Source: CAYNEL01 sp964396225
Lineage (GTDB): Bacteria; Patescibacteriota; Minisyncoccia; Moranbacterales; UBA1568
NCBI GenBank assembly: GCA_964396225.1
Contig: CAYNEL010000036.1
Span: forward strand, 1 to 8,833
DNA length: 8,833 nucleotides
Direction: 5' to 3'
A program made the position numbers and the translations under genes. The stretch's first letter is position 1. Each line of letters starts with the position of its first letter. Shown here piece by piece: positions 1-6,286 of this stretch. The notes beneath the pieces are model-generated. The model was not told where the DNA came from and did not search any database. It was given only the letters and a program-made list of their open reading frames with translations.

Positions 1-582
1 CTTCTCGCCGAAACCGAACAGGATGACGGTGTCCGCCTTGGTCTTGTCGGCCATCGCGGCGGTGAGTGGATTGTCGGCGTTCAGGACGGCTGTGCCGGCG
101 GCGGCGAGATGTTTCACGATTTCGCCTTTCTCGCGGGCGATGGCCTTGAGCGTCCCGAAGAACTCGAGGTGGCTCCCGGACACGTCCGTCACCACACCCA
201 CGGAGACCGGGATGAAACTGAGAAGGTAGCGCATGTCGCCGGGCCGGTCCACGCCCATCTCGAGGACGAGCACTGACGGATAGCGGGCCGGCCAAAGCAT
301 GAGCCATAGCCAGCGCAAGCCCACCTTGAGCCAGCCGATGACCGAGCGGCCACCGGTCGGCGCCCCGATGACGGTGAGGGGTAGGCCGATCTCATTGTTG
401 TAATTGGCCGGATTGGTGCCCACCTGGTAGGCGGGCGAGAGGGCGAGCGTCACCGCCTCCTTGGCCGAGCTCTTGCCCACCGAGCCGGTGATGCCCACCA
501 CCCGCGGGCGGTATTTCCAGAGCACAGCGCGGGCCATGAACCGGAGGACGGTCTCGAGGATGCGGAGAGGAAGGGATTTCAT
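1..582 (-). CDS. murF: MurF-type Mur ligase, short form, 3' part beyond window
   Basis: Probable UDP-N-acetylmuramoyl-tripeptide--D-alanyl-D-alanine ligase, the cytoplasmic ATP-dependent enzyme that completes the muramyl pentapeptide. The first 194 codons are present and the frame runs off the left edge. The ATP-binding loop GITGSVGKSS is at residues 30-39. MurF-like motifs follow: NYNNEIGLPLT (60-70), LEMGVDRPGDM (107-117) and HLEFFGT (138-144). NNEIG and the P-loop type favour MurF over MurE. The P-loop lies near residue 34, whereas ordinary MurF proteins carry about 100 residues before it, so the N-terminal UDP-substrate domain is missing. Residues 80-100 are strongly hydrophobic and Trp-rich. 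The ATG is 15 nt behind the ftsI stop, in the same frame, with no Shine-Dalgarno; the next ATG is codon 16. Co-transcription with ftsI is likely. The Walker residue after GK is Ser rather than the usual Thr, a conservative change. Confidence 0.85.
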   Translation of the reverse strand, partial: MKSLPLRILETVLRFMARAVLWKYRPRVVGITGSVGKSSAKEAVTLALSPAYQVGTNPANYNNEIGLPLTVIGAPTGGRSVIGWLKVGLRWLWLMLWPARYPSVLVLEMGVDRPGDMRYLLSFIPVSVGVVTDVSGSHLEFFGTLKAIAREKGEIVKHLAAAGTAVLNADNPLTAAMADKTKADTVILFGFGEK

Positions 583-597
583 AAGCAGGGCGGTGGT

Positions 598-2349
598 TCA
601 GGGCAGGTCCGGGCGGGGCTCGACCTTGGCGTACTCCATGAGGAATTTCATCAGCTCCCCGAAGACGGGGGCGGCCGACGATTCGGCCCACTGGACGGTC
701 TTGGGATGGTCGATCTTCACCAGGATGGCGTACCGGGGATCGTCCACGGGAGCGTACCCCACGAAGGAGCCGATGGTCAAATGTTCGTCGTAGCCTTTCT
801 TCTCGCTCGACGCCACCTGGGCAGTACCGGTCTTGCCGCCCACTCGGTACCCCGGCACGTCGGCCCGCTTGCCATGGCCCCGGACGACCACCGAGCGGAG
901 CATCTCGCCGATGCGCTGGGCCGTCTCCTCGCTCACCACCCGCCGGACTTCCTGGGGCGGGACGGGCGTCACGGTGCCATCTGGGGCCACGATCCGATCC
1001 ACGATCTGGGGCTGCATCAGGCGGCCCCCATTGGCCAAGGCGGCGTAGGCCGAAAGCATCTGGAGCGGGGTGACGGTCACACCCTGTCCGAAAGAAGCTG
1101 TGAAGAACGAGAGATTGCGGCGGGTGCTGTCGAGGTTGTGGAGATCGCCCGCCGCCTCCGCCGGCAGACGGATGCCCGTCTTCCCGCCGAAACCGAAACG
1201 CTCCAGATAGTCGCGGAAACGCTGGTTGCCCACCAGCCTCTCAACGAAGATCATGCCCGTGTTGATGGATTCCTCGAGCACTTGGGTCATCGTCTGCCGA
1301 CCGTAGACCTTGTCCTCGGCGTTCCGGAGGGGGTATCCCGCCTCCTTCACCTCGCCGGTATCCACGTAGGTCGTCTCGGGCGTCACCTGCCCGGTCTCGA
1401 GACCGATGGCCATGGTGATGGGTTTCATCACCGAGCCGGGCTCATAGGTCAGACTGATGGCGGGATTGAGGAAACGGGCGATGTCTTCCTTCTGGTACTC
1501 ATTTGGATTGAAAGCCGGCGCCGAGGCCATGGCCACCAGCCGGCCGGTCTTGGGCTCCATGACCATGATGGTGCCCCCATCGGCCTCGAACTTCTCGACC
1601 GCGTTCCGGAGGATGCGCTCGCTCTCGAATTGGATGACCCGGTTTACGGTGAGTACCAGGTCGCTTCCGTGCTGGGCCGGCTTGAGATCGCGTTCACCGA
1701 TGCTGATCCAGTGGCCGCCCGCGCCCCGCTCTTGGACCACCCGGCCCGGGGTCCCGCGGAGCATCTCGTCCCAGGCCGCCTCCAGGCCGTAACGGCCGGT
1801 CATCCGGACGTCATCGGCGCTGGCGAAACCGATCACCTGCGAAGCGAGGCCATCGCCGGGATAGAAACGATAGTCCTCGGGCTGGAAATGTACCCCTTTC
1901 AGGCCGAGCTTGCGGACGCGTTCGGCTTCCTCGTCCGAAAGACGGCGTTTGATGATCTCGAAGGGGTCGTCCTTCCGGGCGAGCTTGGTCTCGATTGAGG
2001 CGGCCGGCAGACCCAAAGCGTCCCCAAGGGCGACCGCGGCCAGGCCCGGCTGATCCACTTCGCGGGGCACCACGTAGACCGTCTGGTACTCCCGGTTGAT
2101 GGCCAGAGGATAGAGGTCGCCGTCGTCCTGAAGGAAGATTTCGCCCCGCTCCGGTTCGATGTCGGCCGAAAGCCAGTGCTGGTCGAAAGCCTCGGCCTCG
2201 TATGCCTCGTGGGCCAGCACCTGGAGGGTATAGAGACGAGCCACGATGACACAGGCCAACGCCCCCATGAAGATAAAAAGAAGCGCCGTGCGGGTGCAGC
2301 GCTTCAAAGGCGGATGGTCGTGATGGCGGCGGGGGCGGCGGGCGTTCAT
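598..2349 (-). CDS. ftsI: FtsI/PBP2-type class B penicillin-binding protein (peptidoglycan D,D-transpeptidase)
   Basis: 583-residue class B penicillin-binding protein that cross-links septal peptidoglycan outside the membrane. A basic cytoplasmic N-terminus (residues 1-20) leads into one membrane anchor (about 21-45). The PBP dimer domain follows, with ERGEIF near 67-72 and GRYGLEAAWDEMLRGTPGR at 185-203. The transpeptidase domain holds all three active-site motifs: SVMK (nucleophile Ser306, Lys309), SIN (361-363) and KTGT (506-509). Length is normal for the family and no PASTA domain is present at the C-terminus. It lies 60 nt behind ftsL and 15 nt before murF, the usual dcw position. No in-frame alternative start precedes the ATG because a stop codon lies close upstream. 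A GGGGAGG stretch is about 14 nt from the ATG, farther than a normal Shine-Dalgarno. FtsI versus elongation-type PBP2 is decided mainly by the neighbourhood. Confidence 0.95.
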   Translation of the reverse strand: MNARRPRRHHDHPPLKRCTRTALLFIFMGALACVIVARLYTLQVLAHEAYEAEAFDQHWLSADIEPERGEIFLQDDGDLYPLAINREYQTVYVVPREVDQPGLAAVALGDALGLPAASIETKLARKDDPFEIIKRRLSDEEAERVRKLGLKGVHFQPEDYRFYPGDGLASQVIGFASADDVRMTGRYGLEAAWDEMLRGTPGRVVQERGAGGHWISIGERDLKPAQHGSDLVLTVNRVIQFESERILRNAVEKFEADGGTIMVMEPKTGRLVAMASAPAFNPNEYQKEDIARFLNPAISLTYEPGSVMKPITMAIGLETGQVTPETTYVDTGEVKEAGYPLRNAEDKVYGRQTMTQVLEESINTGMIFVERLVGNQRFRDYLERFGFGGKTGIRLPAEAAGDLHNLDSTRRNLSFFTASFGQGVTVTPLQMLSAYAALANGGRLMQPQIVDRIVAPDGTVTPVPPQEVRRVVSEETAQRIGEMLRSVVVRGHGKRADVPGYRVGGKTGTAQVASSEKKGYDEHLTIGSFVGYAPVDDPRYAILVKIDHPKTVQWAESSAAPVFGELMKFLMEYAKVEPRPDLP

Positions 2350-2409
2350 AGGGATAGAGCCGTCCTCCCCTACCCCCGTGGAGGAAAACGGCGTGCGAAA
2401 CGGGACGGA

Positions 2410-2745
2410 TCAGCGCAAAGCGACCGGCCCGCTCTCCTCGAGATAGGTGATGGAGGCGGTCTCGACCAGACCGAGCCGTTCCTTGGCGGATTCGATATTG
2501 GCCAGGGAGCGCCACTCGGCTTCTTCGATTTTCAGGCGACGGTTCTCTTCGGACAAGGCGGCATGGGCGCGTTCCGCCTGGCGGAGCGAGAAACCCTGGA
2601 CGGCCGTCCGGTTGACGGCGGCCACATAGACGGCCAAGGCGACGAGAAAGACGAGGACGGCCAGACGCCTCAAGAAGTTCAGAGAAAGACTCGGAGCGGG
2701 CAGGACCAGCTCGCCGAGGCGGGTGGTCCGAGAAGCACGGGTCAT
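2410..2745 (-). CDS. ftsL: FtsL/DivIC-like divisome protein
   Basis: 111-residue bitopic membrane protein. It has a short basic cytoplasmic N-terminus, one transmembrane helix (about residues 25-44, rich in Leu, Val and Ala) and an extracytoplasmic heptad-like region (about 53-80) containing SEENRRLKIEEAEW. The tail contains ANIESAKERLGLVE, which resembles the conserved end of FtsL/DivIC proteins (ER-LG). FtsL normally pairs with FtsB/DivIC and helps activate FtsI/FtsW at the septum. Sequence conservation in this family is very low, so the call rests on size, topology and position between rsmH and ftsI. The frame stays open upstream to 2913, but that would overlap rsmH. The ATG at 2745 is the only start codon after the rsmH stop and directly precedes a typical FtsL-like N-terminus. 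Spacer to rsmH is 47 nt, and no clear Shine-Dalgarno is seen. Confidence 0.78.
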   Translation of the reverse strand: MTRASRTTRLGELVLPAPSLSLNFLRRLAVLVFLVALAVYVAAVNRTAVQGFSLRQAERAHAALSEENRRLKIEEAEWRSLANIESAKERLGLVETASITYLEESGPVALR

Positions 2746-2792
2746 AGGCTTGTCTGTTTGTTTTTTGGGAAACGCTCTCCTTCGGCAACCGT

Positions 2793-3803
2793 TCAAAGCT
2801 TTTCCGCCAGCCGGAGCTTGGCGCTCCGGGCGCGGGGATTCAGCTTCCGCTCCGCTTCTCCCGGAACGACCGGTTTTTTGGTCAGAATCCGGAGGACGGG
2901 CGTTCGGCCGCATCGGCAGACAGGGAACGCCTTCGGGCAGACGCAGCCGCGCGCCTGGTCCCGAAAGTAATCCTTGACCAGCCGGTCTTCGCCGGAGTGG
3001 AAGGAGATCACCCCTAACCTCCCTCCCTTCGCCAGCCGCGATACCGCTTGGGGCAAAAACCGCTCGAGCCGTGCTAGTTCGTCATTGACCGCGATTCGCA
3101 GGGCTTGAAAGGTTTTCGTCGCAGGATGAATGGGACGCTCCCGGCCGCCCGCCGCCCGGACGACGACGGCCGCCAGTTCGGCCGTGCTCCGGAGAGGGCG
3201 TTCGGTCCTCGCTCGGACGATGGCCCGGGCGATGCTTCGGCTCCGCCGCTCGTCCCCGAAACGGAAGAGGAGGTCAGCCAAGGCGCGCTCGTCGAGACGC
3301 TCGAGGAGCGCCGCCGCCGTCTCTCCCCGACTCCGATCAAGACGCATATCGAGAGGGCCGTCCTCGCGGAACGAGAACCCCCTCCCGGGATCGTCCATCT
3401 GGTCGGAGGAGAACCCGAGATCGGCCAGGACAGCCTGGACCGATTCCGCGCCGAGCCGCGCGAGTGTCGCATCCAACGTGTCAAAGGGCGTATGCACCAG
3501 CGTGAGTCGCCCGTCCGCGAGGGCCGCGGAGAGCGTTTCATCGCTTGCGGCGCGTTCCCGGAAGCGTTCTATGGCTTCCCGATCCGCATCGAAAGCGATC
3601 AACCGGCCGGAAGGACCGACGGCCCGGAGGAGGGAGGCGGCATGCCCTCCGCCTCCGAGCGTCGCGTCCACCGCCGTATCGCCGTCTTTCAACCTGAAAC
3701 CGGCGAGCGTTTCCTCAAAAAGAACCGGGATGTGCCTGGTCTCCCCTCCGAGACCCCGGCTCACGGCCCGCGATGTACTGCTTTCACCGTTCTTCGAAGT
3801 CAT
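2793..3803 (-). CDS. rsmH: 16S rRNA (cytosine(1402)-N(4))-methyltransferase RsmH (MraW)
   Basis: 336-residue SAM-dependent methyltransferase that makes N4-methyl-C1402 in the decoding centre of 16S rRNA. Family motifs in order: HIPVL (24-28), the SAM loop DATLGGGGH (46-54), acidic Asp72 after FDAD, DLGFSSDQMDDPGRGFSF (128-145) with GPLDMRLD (149-156), RSRSIARAI (187-195), HPATKTFQALRI (226-237), ISFHSGEDR (266-274) and NPRARSAKLR (322-331). Four cysteines (287, 289, 296, 298) form the CxCP...CxC pattern found in many RsmH proteins. Small deviations are Gly in FHSGEDR, usually Leu, and Ala in NPRARSAK, usually Ser. About 20 poorly conserved residues precede the family's normal start. A GTG at codon 14 would shorten them, but the ATG is kept because nothing favours the GTG. 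It is second in the cluster, 61 nt behind mraZ. Confidence 0.97.
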   Translation of the reverse strand: MTSKNGESSTSRAVSRGLGGETRHIPVLFEETLAGFRLKDGDTAVDATLGGGGHAASLLRAVGPSGRLIAFDADREAIERFRERAASDETLSAALADGRLTLVHTPFDTLDATLARLGAESVQAVLADLGFSSDQMDDPGRGFSFREDGPLDMRLDRSRGETAAALLERLDERALADLLFRFGDERRSRSIARAIVRARTERPLRSTAELAAVVVRAAGGRERPIHPATKTFQALRIAVNDELARLERFLPQAVSRLAKGGRLGVISFHSGEDRLVKDYFRDQARGCVCPKAFPVCRCGRTPVLRILTKKPVVPGEAERKLNPRARSAKLRLAEKL

Positions 3804-3864
3804 ACATCGCCGATCGTCAGTCGCAGAAAATTATGAGGCCATTGGATATGGGATATTGGATTTT
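3804..3864 (-). other. mraZ-rsmH spacer with repeated TTGGAT words
   Basis: This 61-nt spacer is AT-rich compared with its surroundings and contains close repeats of a TTGGATAT-like word near 3841-3861. The 10-mer GATATTGGAT at 3852-3861 recurs exactly at 4322-4331, in the leader on the other side of mraZ. No terminator and no convincing promoter is visible, so read-through from mraZ is expected. Whether the shared word is functional is unknown. Confidence 0.4.
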
Positions 3865-4299
3865 TCAATACACGCCCAGTTTGCCCAGCTCTTCGGCGAT
3901 CTTTTCGGTGTTCTTCCCGGCGGCCGCCTTGTACTTCTTCCACTCCTTCTCGTCCCAGATCTCGAGCCGGTTGTAGAGACCGGCCACCACCACGTCTTTC
4001 TTGAAACCGCCGTGCGCGTAGAGATAGTCCGGCAGGAGGATGCGTCCCTGGCTGTCCACTTCGACGTCCACGGCCCCGGCCAGCATGAGCCGGATGAAGC
4101 TGCGCGTCTTGGACTCGCCCACCGGGAGGGTACCCAGTCGTTCGGCCAGCGCTTCCCAGGCTTTCATCGGATAGACGAAGAGGCACTGGTCGAGTCCCCT
4201 GGTGACCACCACCTTTTCGCCGAGCTCGCCCCGAAACTTGGACGGGAGCGCCAGCCGCTTCTTCTGATCGATGCTGTGAGAGTACTCGCCGATGAACAT
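3865..4299 (-). CDS. mraZ: Transcriptional regulator MraZ
   Basis: 144-residue MraZ with two SpoVT/AbrB-type DNA-binding halves. The first is GEYSHSIDQKKRLALPSKFR (residues 4-23). The second is VEVDSQGRILLPDYL (about 79-93), followed by LYNRLEIWDEKEW. MraZ proteins form rings of subunits that bind short direct repeats before their own gene and usually repress the dcw cluster. The first gene of the cluster is the expected place. The region just upstream (4361-4420) carries repeats phased at 10 bp that fit this role, so autoregulation is likely. The C-terminal tail (about 120-144) is Lys- and Glu-rich. The ATG is preceded by GAGCCT, with no convincing Shine-Dalgarno, and lies 6 nt from an inverted-repeat arm that could fold in the mRNA. 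Confidence 0.97.
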   Translation of the reverse strand: MFIGEYSHSIDQKKRLALPSKFRGELGEKVVVTRGLDQCLFVYPMKAWEALAERLGTLPVGESKTRSFIRLMLAGAVDVEVDSQGRILLPDYLYAHGGFKKDVVVAGLYNRLEIWDEKEWKKYKAAAGKNTEKIAEELGKLGVY

Positions 4300-4305
4300 A
4301 GGCTC

Positions 4306-4356
4306 GAAATTTTCACCCCGCGATATTGGATCAGTGTTGCCGGTGTTGAAAATTTC
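4306..4356 (-). promoter_or_regulatory. Inverted repeat in the mraZ leader
   Basis: Perfect 10-bp arms, GAAATTTTCA at 4306-4315 and its complement at 4347-4356, are separated by 31 bp. In the predicted mRNA they would form an AU-rich stem ending 6 nt before the mraZ AUG, placing the ribosome landing site in the stem. It could be a translational control structure, a DNA operator, or chance in an AT-rich leader. The palindrome is seen directly; its role is inference. Confidence 0.5.
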
Positions 4357-4360
4357 TCAT

Positions 4361-4420
4361 TTCACCACTCTCCCCCACTGCTATACACTTATCTCCATTT
4401 TATGCCACCAGTCTACACCT
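4361..4420 (-). promoter_or_regulatory. Six-unit decamer array, probable MraZ operator
   Basis: On the minus strand, six consecutive 10-nt units begin AGGTGT, TGGTGG, AAATGG, AAGTGT, CAGTGG and GAGTGG. All six fit NRRTGK with TG at exactly the same phase. Units start at 4420, 4410, 4400, 4390, 4380 and 4370; the next decamer (4360-4351) does not fit. MraZ proteins are known to bind short G-rich direct repeats with a 10-bp period before mraZ (TGGGN with 5-nt spacers in E. coli; an AAAGTGK-type box in mollicutes, from memory). The array covers the -35/-10 spacer and the start of the transcript, so occupancy would block RNA polymerase. Binding by this MraZ is inference. Confidence 0.7.
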
Positions 4421-4425
4421 GTCAA
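4397..4425 (-). promoter_or_regulatory. sigma70-type promoter of the mraZ cluster
   Basis: A perfect -35 TTGACA (4425-4420), a 17-nt spacer and the -10 hexamer TAAAAT (4402-4397), one mismatch from consensus. The predicted start is near 4390, giving a leader of about 90 nt before mraZ. It lies about 30 nt after the terminator that ends the previous unit. This is the strongest promoter-like signal in the window and probably drives mraZ through murF. Confidence 0.82.
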
Positions 4426-4453
4426 ATCCCCTTCCCCACCCCGGACCAGGACA

Positions 4454-4485
4454 CCAAAAAACAGCCTTTTGAGGCTGTTTTTTGG
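4454..4485 (-). terminator. Intrinsic terminator behind the pepA-DUF1653 unit
   Basis: A perfect 13-bp stem (4454-4466 with 4473-4485) around a 6-nt loop. The GC core GCC/GGC is flanked by A6 and T6 runs, so it can work in both directions. It begins 25 nt after the stop of the DUF1653 gene and separates that unit from the mraZ promoter. Confidence 0.9.
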
Positions 4486-4510
4486 TCTTCTTCACGGCGG
4501 TGCCGCACAC

Positions 4511-4780
4511 TCAACCAACGGGGCGGAAGCGGGGCACGGCCTGCCCGTCGACCACCACCGTCCCGCACCACTCATCGACACTCCTAACCCAGGTGAGGCC
4601 GGCACCGTACAGCGCGCGATAGATGACGACGGGCGCCTCGTCCGCCTCGCGGAGTGCGATATCGATCACTTCGTAGAGCTTGGCCGGATCGGAGTAGTGC
4701 GCGTAGCGGAGGCCGATGGCCACCCGGGCCCGAGCTTCTTCCAGTTTTTCGGCAAGATTGGTTTCGTCCGTACGGCCCAT
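4511..4780 (-). CDS. DUF1653 family protein
   Basis: 89-residue protein that matches the small DUF1653 family as remembered. The core GLRYAHYSDPAKLYEVIDIA (residues 23-42) corresponds to the family's G-x-YRHYKG---YEV-x-x-A. It is followed by PVVIYRALYGAGLTWVR (about 50-66), corresponding to VVYRALYG--LWVRP, and a C-terminal VDGQAVPRFRPV. The N-terminal 20 residues form a charged helix seen in some members. The family's biochemical role is not established; small beta-rich domains of this kind have no visible catalytic residues, and none is proposed here. The ATG is 16 nt behind the pepA stop, with GGGAG just before it acting as a plausible Shine-Dalgarno, so it is probably co-transcribed with pepA. 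It ends just before a strong terminator. Confidence 0.82.
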   Translation of the reverse strand: MGRTDETNLAEKLEEARARVAIGLRYAHYSDPAKLYEVIDIALREADEAPVVIYRALYGAGLTWVRSVDEWCGTVVVDGQAVPRFRPVG

Positions 4781-4796
4781 AAGCTCCCGGCTTGGT

Positions 4797-6176
4797 TCAG
4801 AAGGATTCCAACGCTTTCACGAGGAGTCGCACCGGCGAACCGGCCGCGCCGCGCTCGAGGAACTCGCCATCTACCGCCGTCATGCGCGGAGCGATGTCGA
4901 GATGCACCCACGGATAGCTGTCGGCGAACTGTTTCAGAAAGACAGCCGCGGTAATGGCGCCGCCGCCCTGCGTCTTGCCGATGCTCGTGTTGGCCCAGTC
5001 GCCGTTCAGGCCCCGGATATCGTCCTCGTATTCGTCCCAGAGCGGGAGCGGCCAGACATAATCGCCGCTCTCTTCGCCCCATTCGCGGAAACGGCGCTCC
5101 AGTTCCCCGTCCGCGGTGAAAAGCGCCACGGCCCGTTCGCCGAGGGCGGCGATGGCGGCCCCGGTGAGCGTGGCCACGTCGATGACCAAGCGCGGGTCGT
5201 AGCGTTTGGCGTAGTGGAGAGCGTCGGCCAGGATGATGCGGCCTTCGGCGTCGGTATTGAGGACTTCGATGGTCTTGCCCGACATCGAGCGCAGGATATC
5301 GCCTGGCCGATAGCTCGACCCGGAAGGCATGTTCTCCACCGCGGGTACCAGGACCACGACGTTCTTCTTGAGGCCGAGCCGGGCCGCGGCCGCCAGCGCG
5401 TGGATAACCGCCGCCCCACCACTCATGTCCATGTTCATGCCGTTTAGGGCCGGGGAAGGTTTTAGGTTGATGCCGCCCGTGTCGAATGTCACGCCCTTGC
5501 CCACTAGGACCAGCGGCTTCTCTTTCTTCGGGCCAGCGAAGTATTCCATGATGATGAACTGCGACTCCTCGTTGGAACCGCGTCCCACGCCCAGGACTCC
5601 GCCCATCTTGAGCTTTTTCATCTCACGCTCACCGAGCACCTTGACCCTGATCCTCGTCCCGCGGGCCACCCGGCGGGCCTCACCGGAGAGCGTCTTGGGC
5701 GTCACGTCGCCGCCCGGAAGATTGGCGAGGCGCCGGCAGGCATTCAGTTCGCGCGCGACCGTTTCACCCTTCCGGGCTCCCCGTACGACCGCGGGAGAAG
5801 CACCGACGACGGACAACTCGGCGACTTCGGGGAAGCCCTCCTTGGGCCTGGTCTTGTATTCGTTGTGGCTATAGGCCGCCATCTGGAAATTGACAGCGAG
5901 GACGCGGCCCAAAGCTTCAGGTTCGAGTTTGAGGTGTGCGAAATCGAAATCGGCGACGCGGACCGTGATCTTCGGGAGGCGTCGTTGCTTGGCGGTCATC
6001 ACAACGCGACGCGCTAGGAGCACCAGCTGACGCCGTGTCAGCTTCTTCGTTTCCCCGAGAGGGAGGCGGAGCTCGCGTGCGCCGGACGGATGTTTGACCA
6101 GGGTTTCCTCCAGCCCAGAAACGGGCACGACGAGGACGGATGTTGTTGGGACGGAACTGACAAAGGTGAGACGCAT
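4797..6176 (-). CDS. pepA: Leucyl aminopeptidase (M17 family, PepA-like)
   Basis: 459-residue cytosolic di-metal aminopeptidase that removes N-terminal residues from peptides, presumably in protein turnover. The catalytic half is fully conserved: VGKGVTFDTGG gives Lys227 and Asp232, INLKPS gives Lys239, NMDMSGG gives Asp250, and NTDAEGR (307-313) gives Asp309, Glu311 and Arg313. The spacing of these seven residues equals that of E. coli PepA. Further M17 signatures are GSSYRPGDILRSMSGKTIEV (286-305), VIDVATLTGA (331-340) and GDWANTSIGKTQGGGAI (392-408). The N-terminal macrodomain-like half is diverged and shorter than usual; total length is about 40 residues below typical PepA. Some PepA proteins also bind DNA, but nothing here tests that. 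It is first in a unit with DUF1653 and has its own likely promoter behind a terminator. The start is preceded by TTTCCACCT, with no Shine-Dalgarno. Confidence 0.96.
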   Translation of the reverse strand: MRLTFVSSVPTTSVLVVPVSGLEETLVKHPSGARELRLPLGETKKLTRRQLVLLARRVVMTAKQRRLPKITVRVADFDFAHLKLEPEALGRVLAVNFQMAAYSHNEYKTRPKEGFPEVAELSVVGASPAVVRGARKGETVARELNACRRLANLPGGDVTPKTLSGEARRVARGTRIRVKVLGEREMKKLKMGGVLGVGRGSNEESQFIIMEYFAGPKKEKPLVLVGKGVTFDTGGINLKPSPALNGMNMDMSGGAAVIHALAAAARLGLKKNVVVLVPAVENMPSGSSYRPGDILRSMSGKTIEVLNTDAEGRIILADALHYAKRYDPRLVIDVATLTGAAIAALGERAVALFTADGELERRFREWGEESGDYVWPLPLWDEYEDDIRGLNGDWANTSIGKTQGGGAITAAVFLKQFADSYPWVHLDIAPRMTAVDGEFLERGAAGSPVRLLVKALESF

Positions 6177-6197
6177 AGGTGGAAAGCTCGGAAATAA

Positions 6198-6223
6198 CGG
6201 ATCAGTGATTCGGATCAGTTATC
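6198..6223 (-). repeat. Tandem 13-bp repeat in the pepA leader
   Basis: Two adjacent 13-bp units on the plus strand, CGGATCAGTGATT (6198-6210) and CGGATCAGTTATC (6211-6223), are identical at 11 positions. Each is itself an interrupted dyad of the type GGAT-N5-ATYC. They lie between the likely -10 element (6225-6230) and the pepA start, where a repressor or an RNA structure could act. The repeat is seen directly; operator function is inference. Confidence 0.55.
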
Positions 6224-6224
6224 C

Positions 6225-6230
6225 ATTCTA
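6225..6230 (-). promoter_or_regulatory. Likely -10 element for pepA
   Basis: TAGAAT on the minus strand, one mismatch from TATAAT, lies 48 nt before the pepA ATG and shortly after a terminator. No good -35 hexamer is found at 15-18 nt (the best is TTTTCT), so the promoter is weak or needs an activator. The predicted start falls at the edge of the 13-bp repeats. Confidence 0.45.
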
Positions 6231-6243
6231 CCGGAATTTCCAC

Positions 6244-6272
6244 AGAAAGAAAAGCGACCCGGTCGGGCCGCT
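6244..6272 (-). terminator. Intrinsic terminator behind the bcp unit
   Basis: A GC-rich hairpin at 6253-6272 (8-bp stem, one G-U pair, 4-nt loop GACC) is followed on the minus strand by a T-rich tail, TTTCTTTCT. It starts 14 nt after the stop of the small gene ending at 6287 and should end the bcp transcript before pepA. Confidence 0.8.
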
Positions 6273-6286
6273 CCGATTCCGTGCCG

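Noticed and set aside
706..1998. A 430-codon open frame on the plus strand
   Set aside because: It is antisense to ftsI, whose catalytic motifs are intact; the translation is His/Gly/Leu-rich without a domain.
1811..2788. A 325-codon minus-strand frame overlapping ftsI and ftsL
   Set aside because: It is a shifted frame of two genes with clear motifs; the product is Arg/Pro/Gly-rich. It does not indicate a frameshift, since both genes are complete.
2410..2913. Longer FtsL starting inside rsmH
   Set aside because: The extra 56 residues overlap the conserved C-terminus of rsmH and are low-complexity; the ATG at 2745 directly precedes a typical FtsL-like N-terminus.
3130..4587. A 485-codon open frame on the plus strand
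   Set aside because: It is antisense to rsmH and mraZ, runs through the mraZ promoter and the terminator, and its product is low-complexity Ser/Arg-rich.
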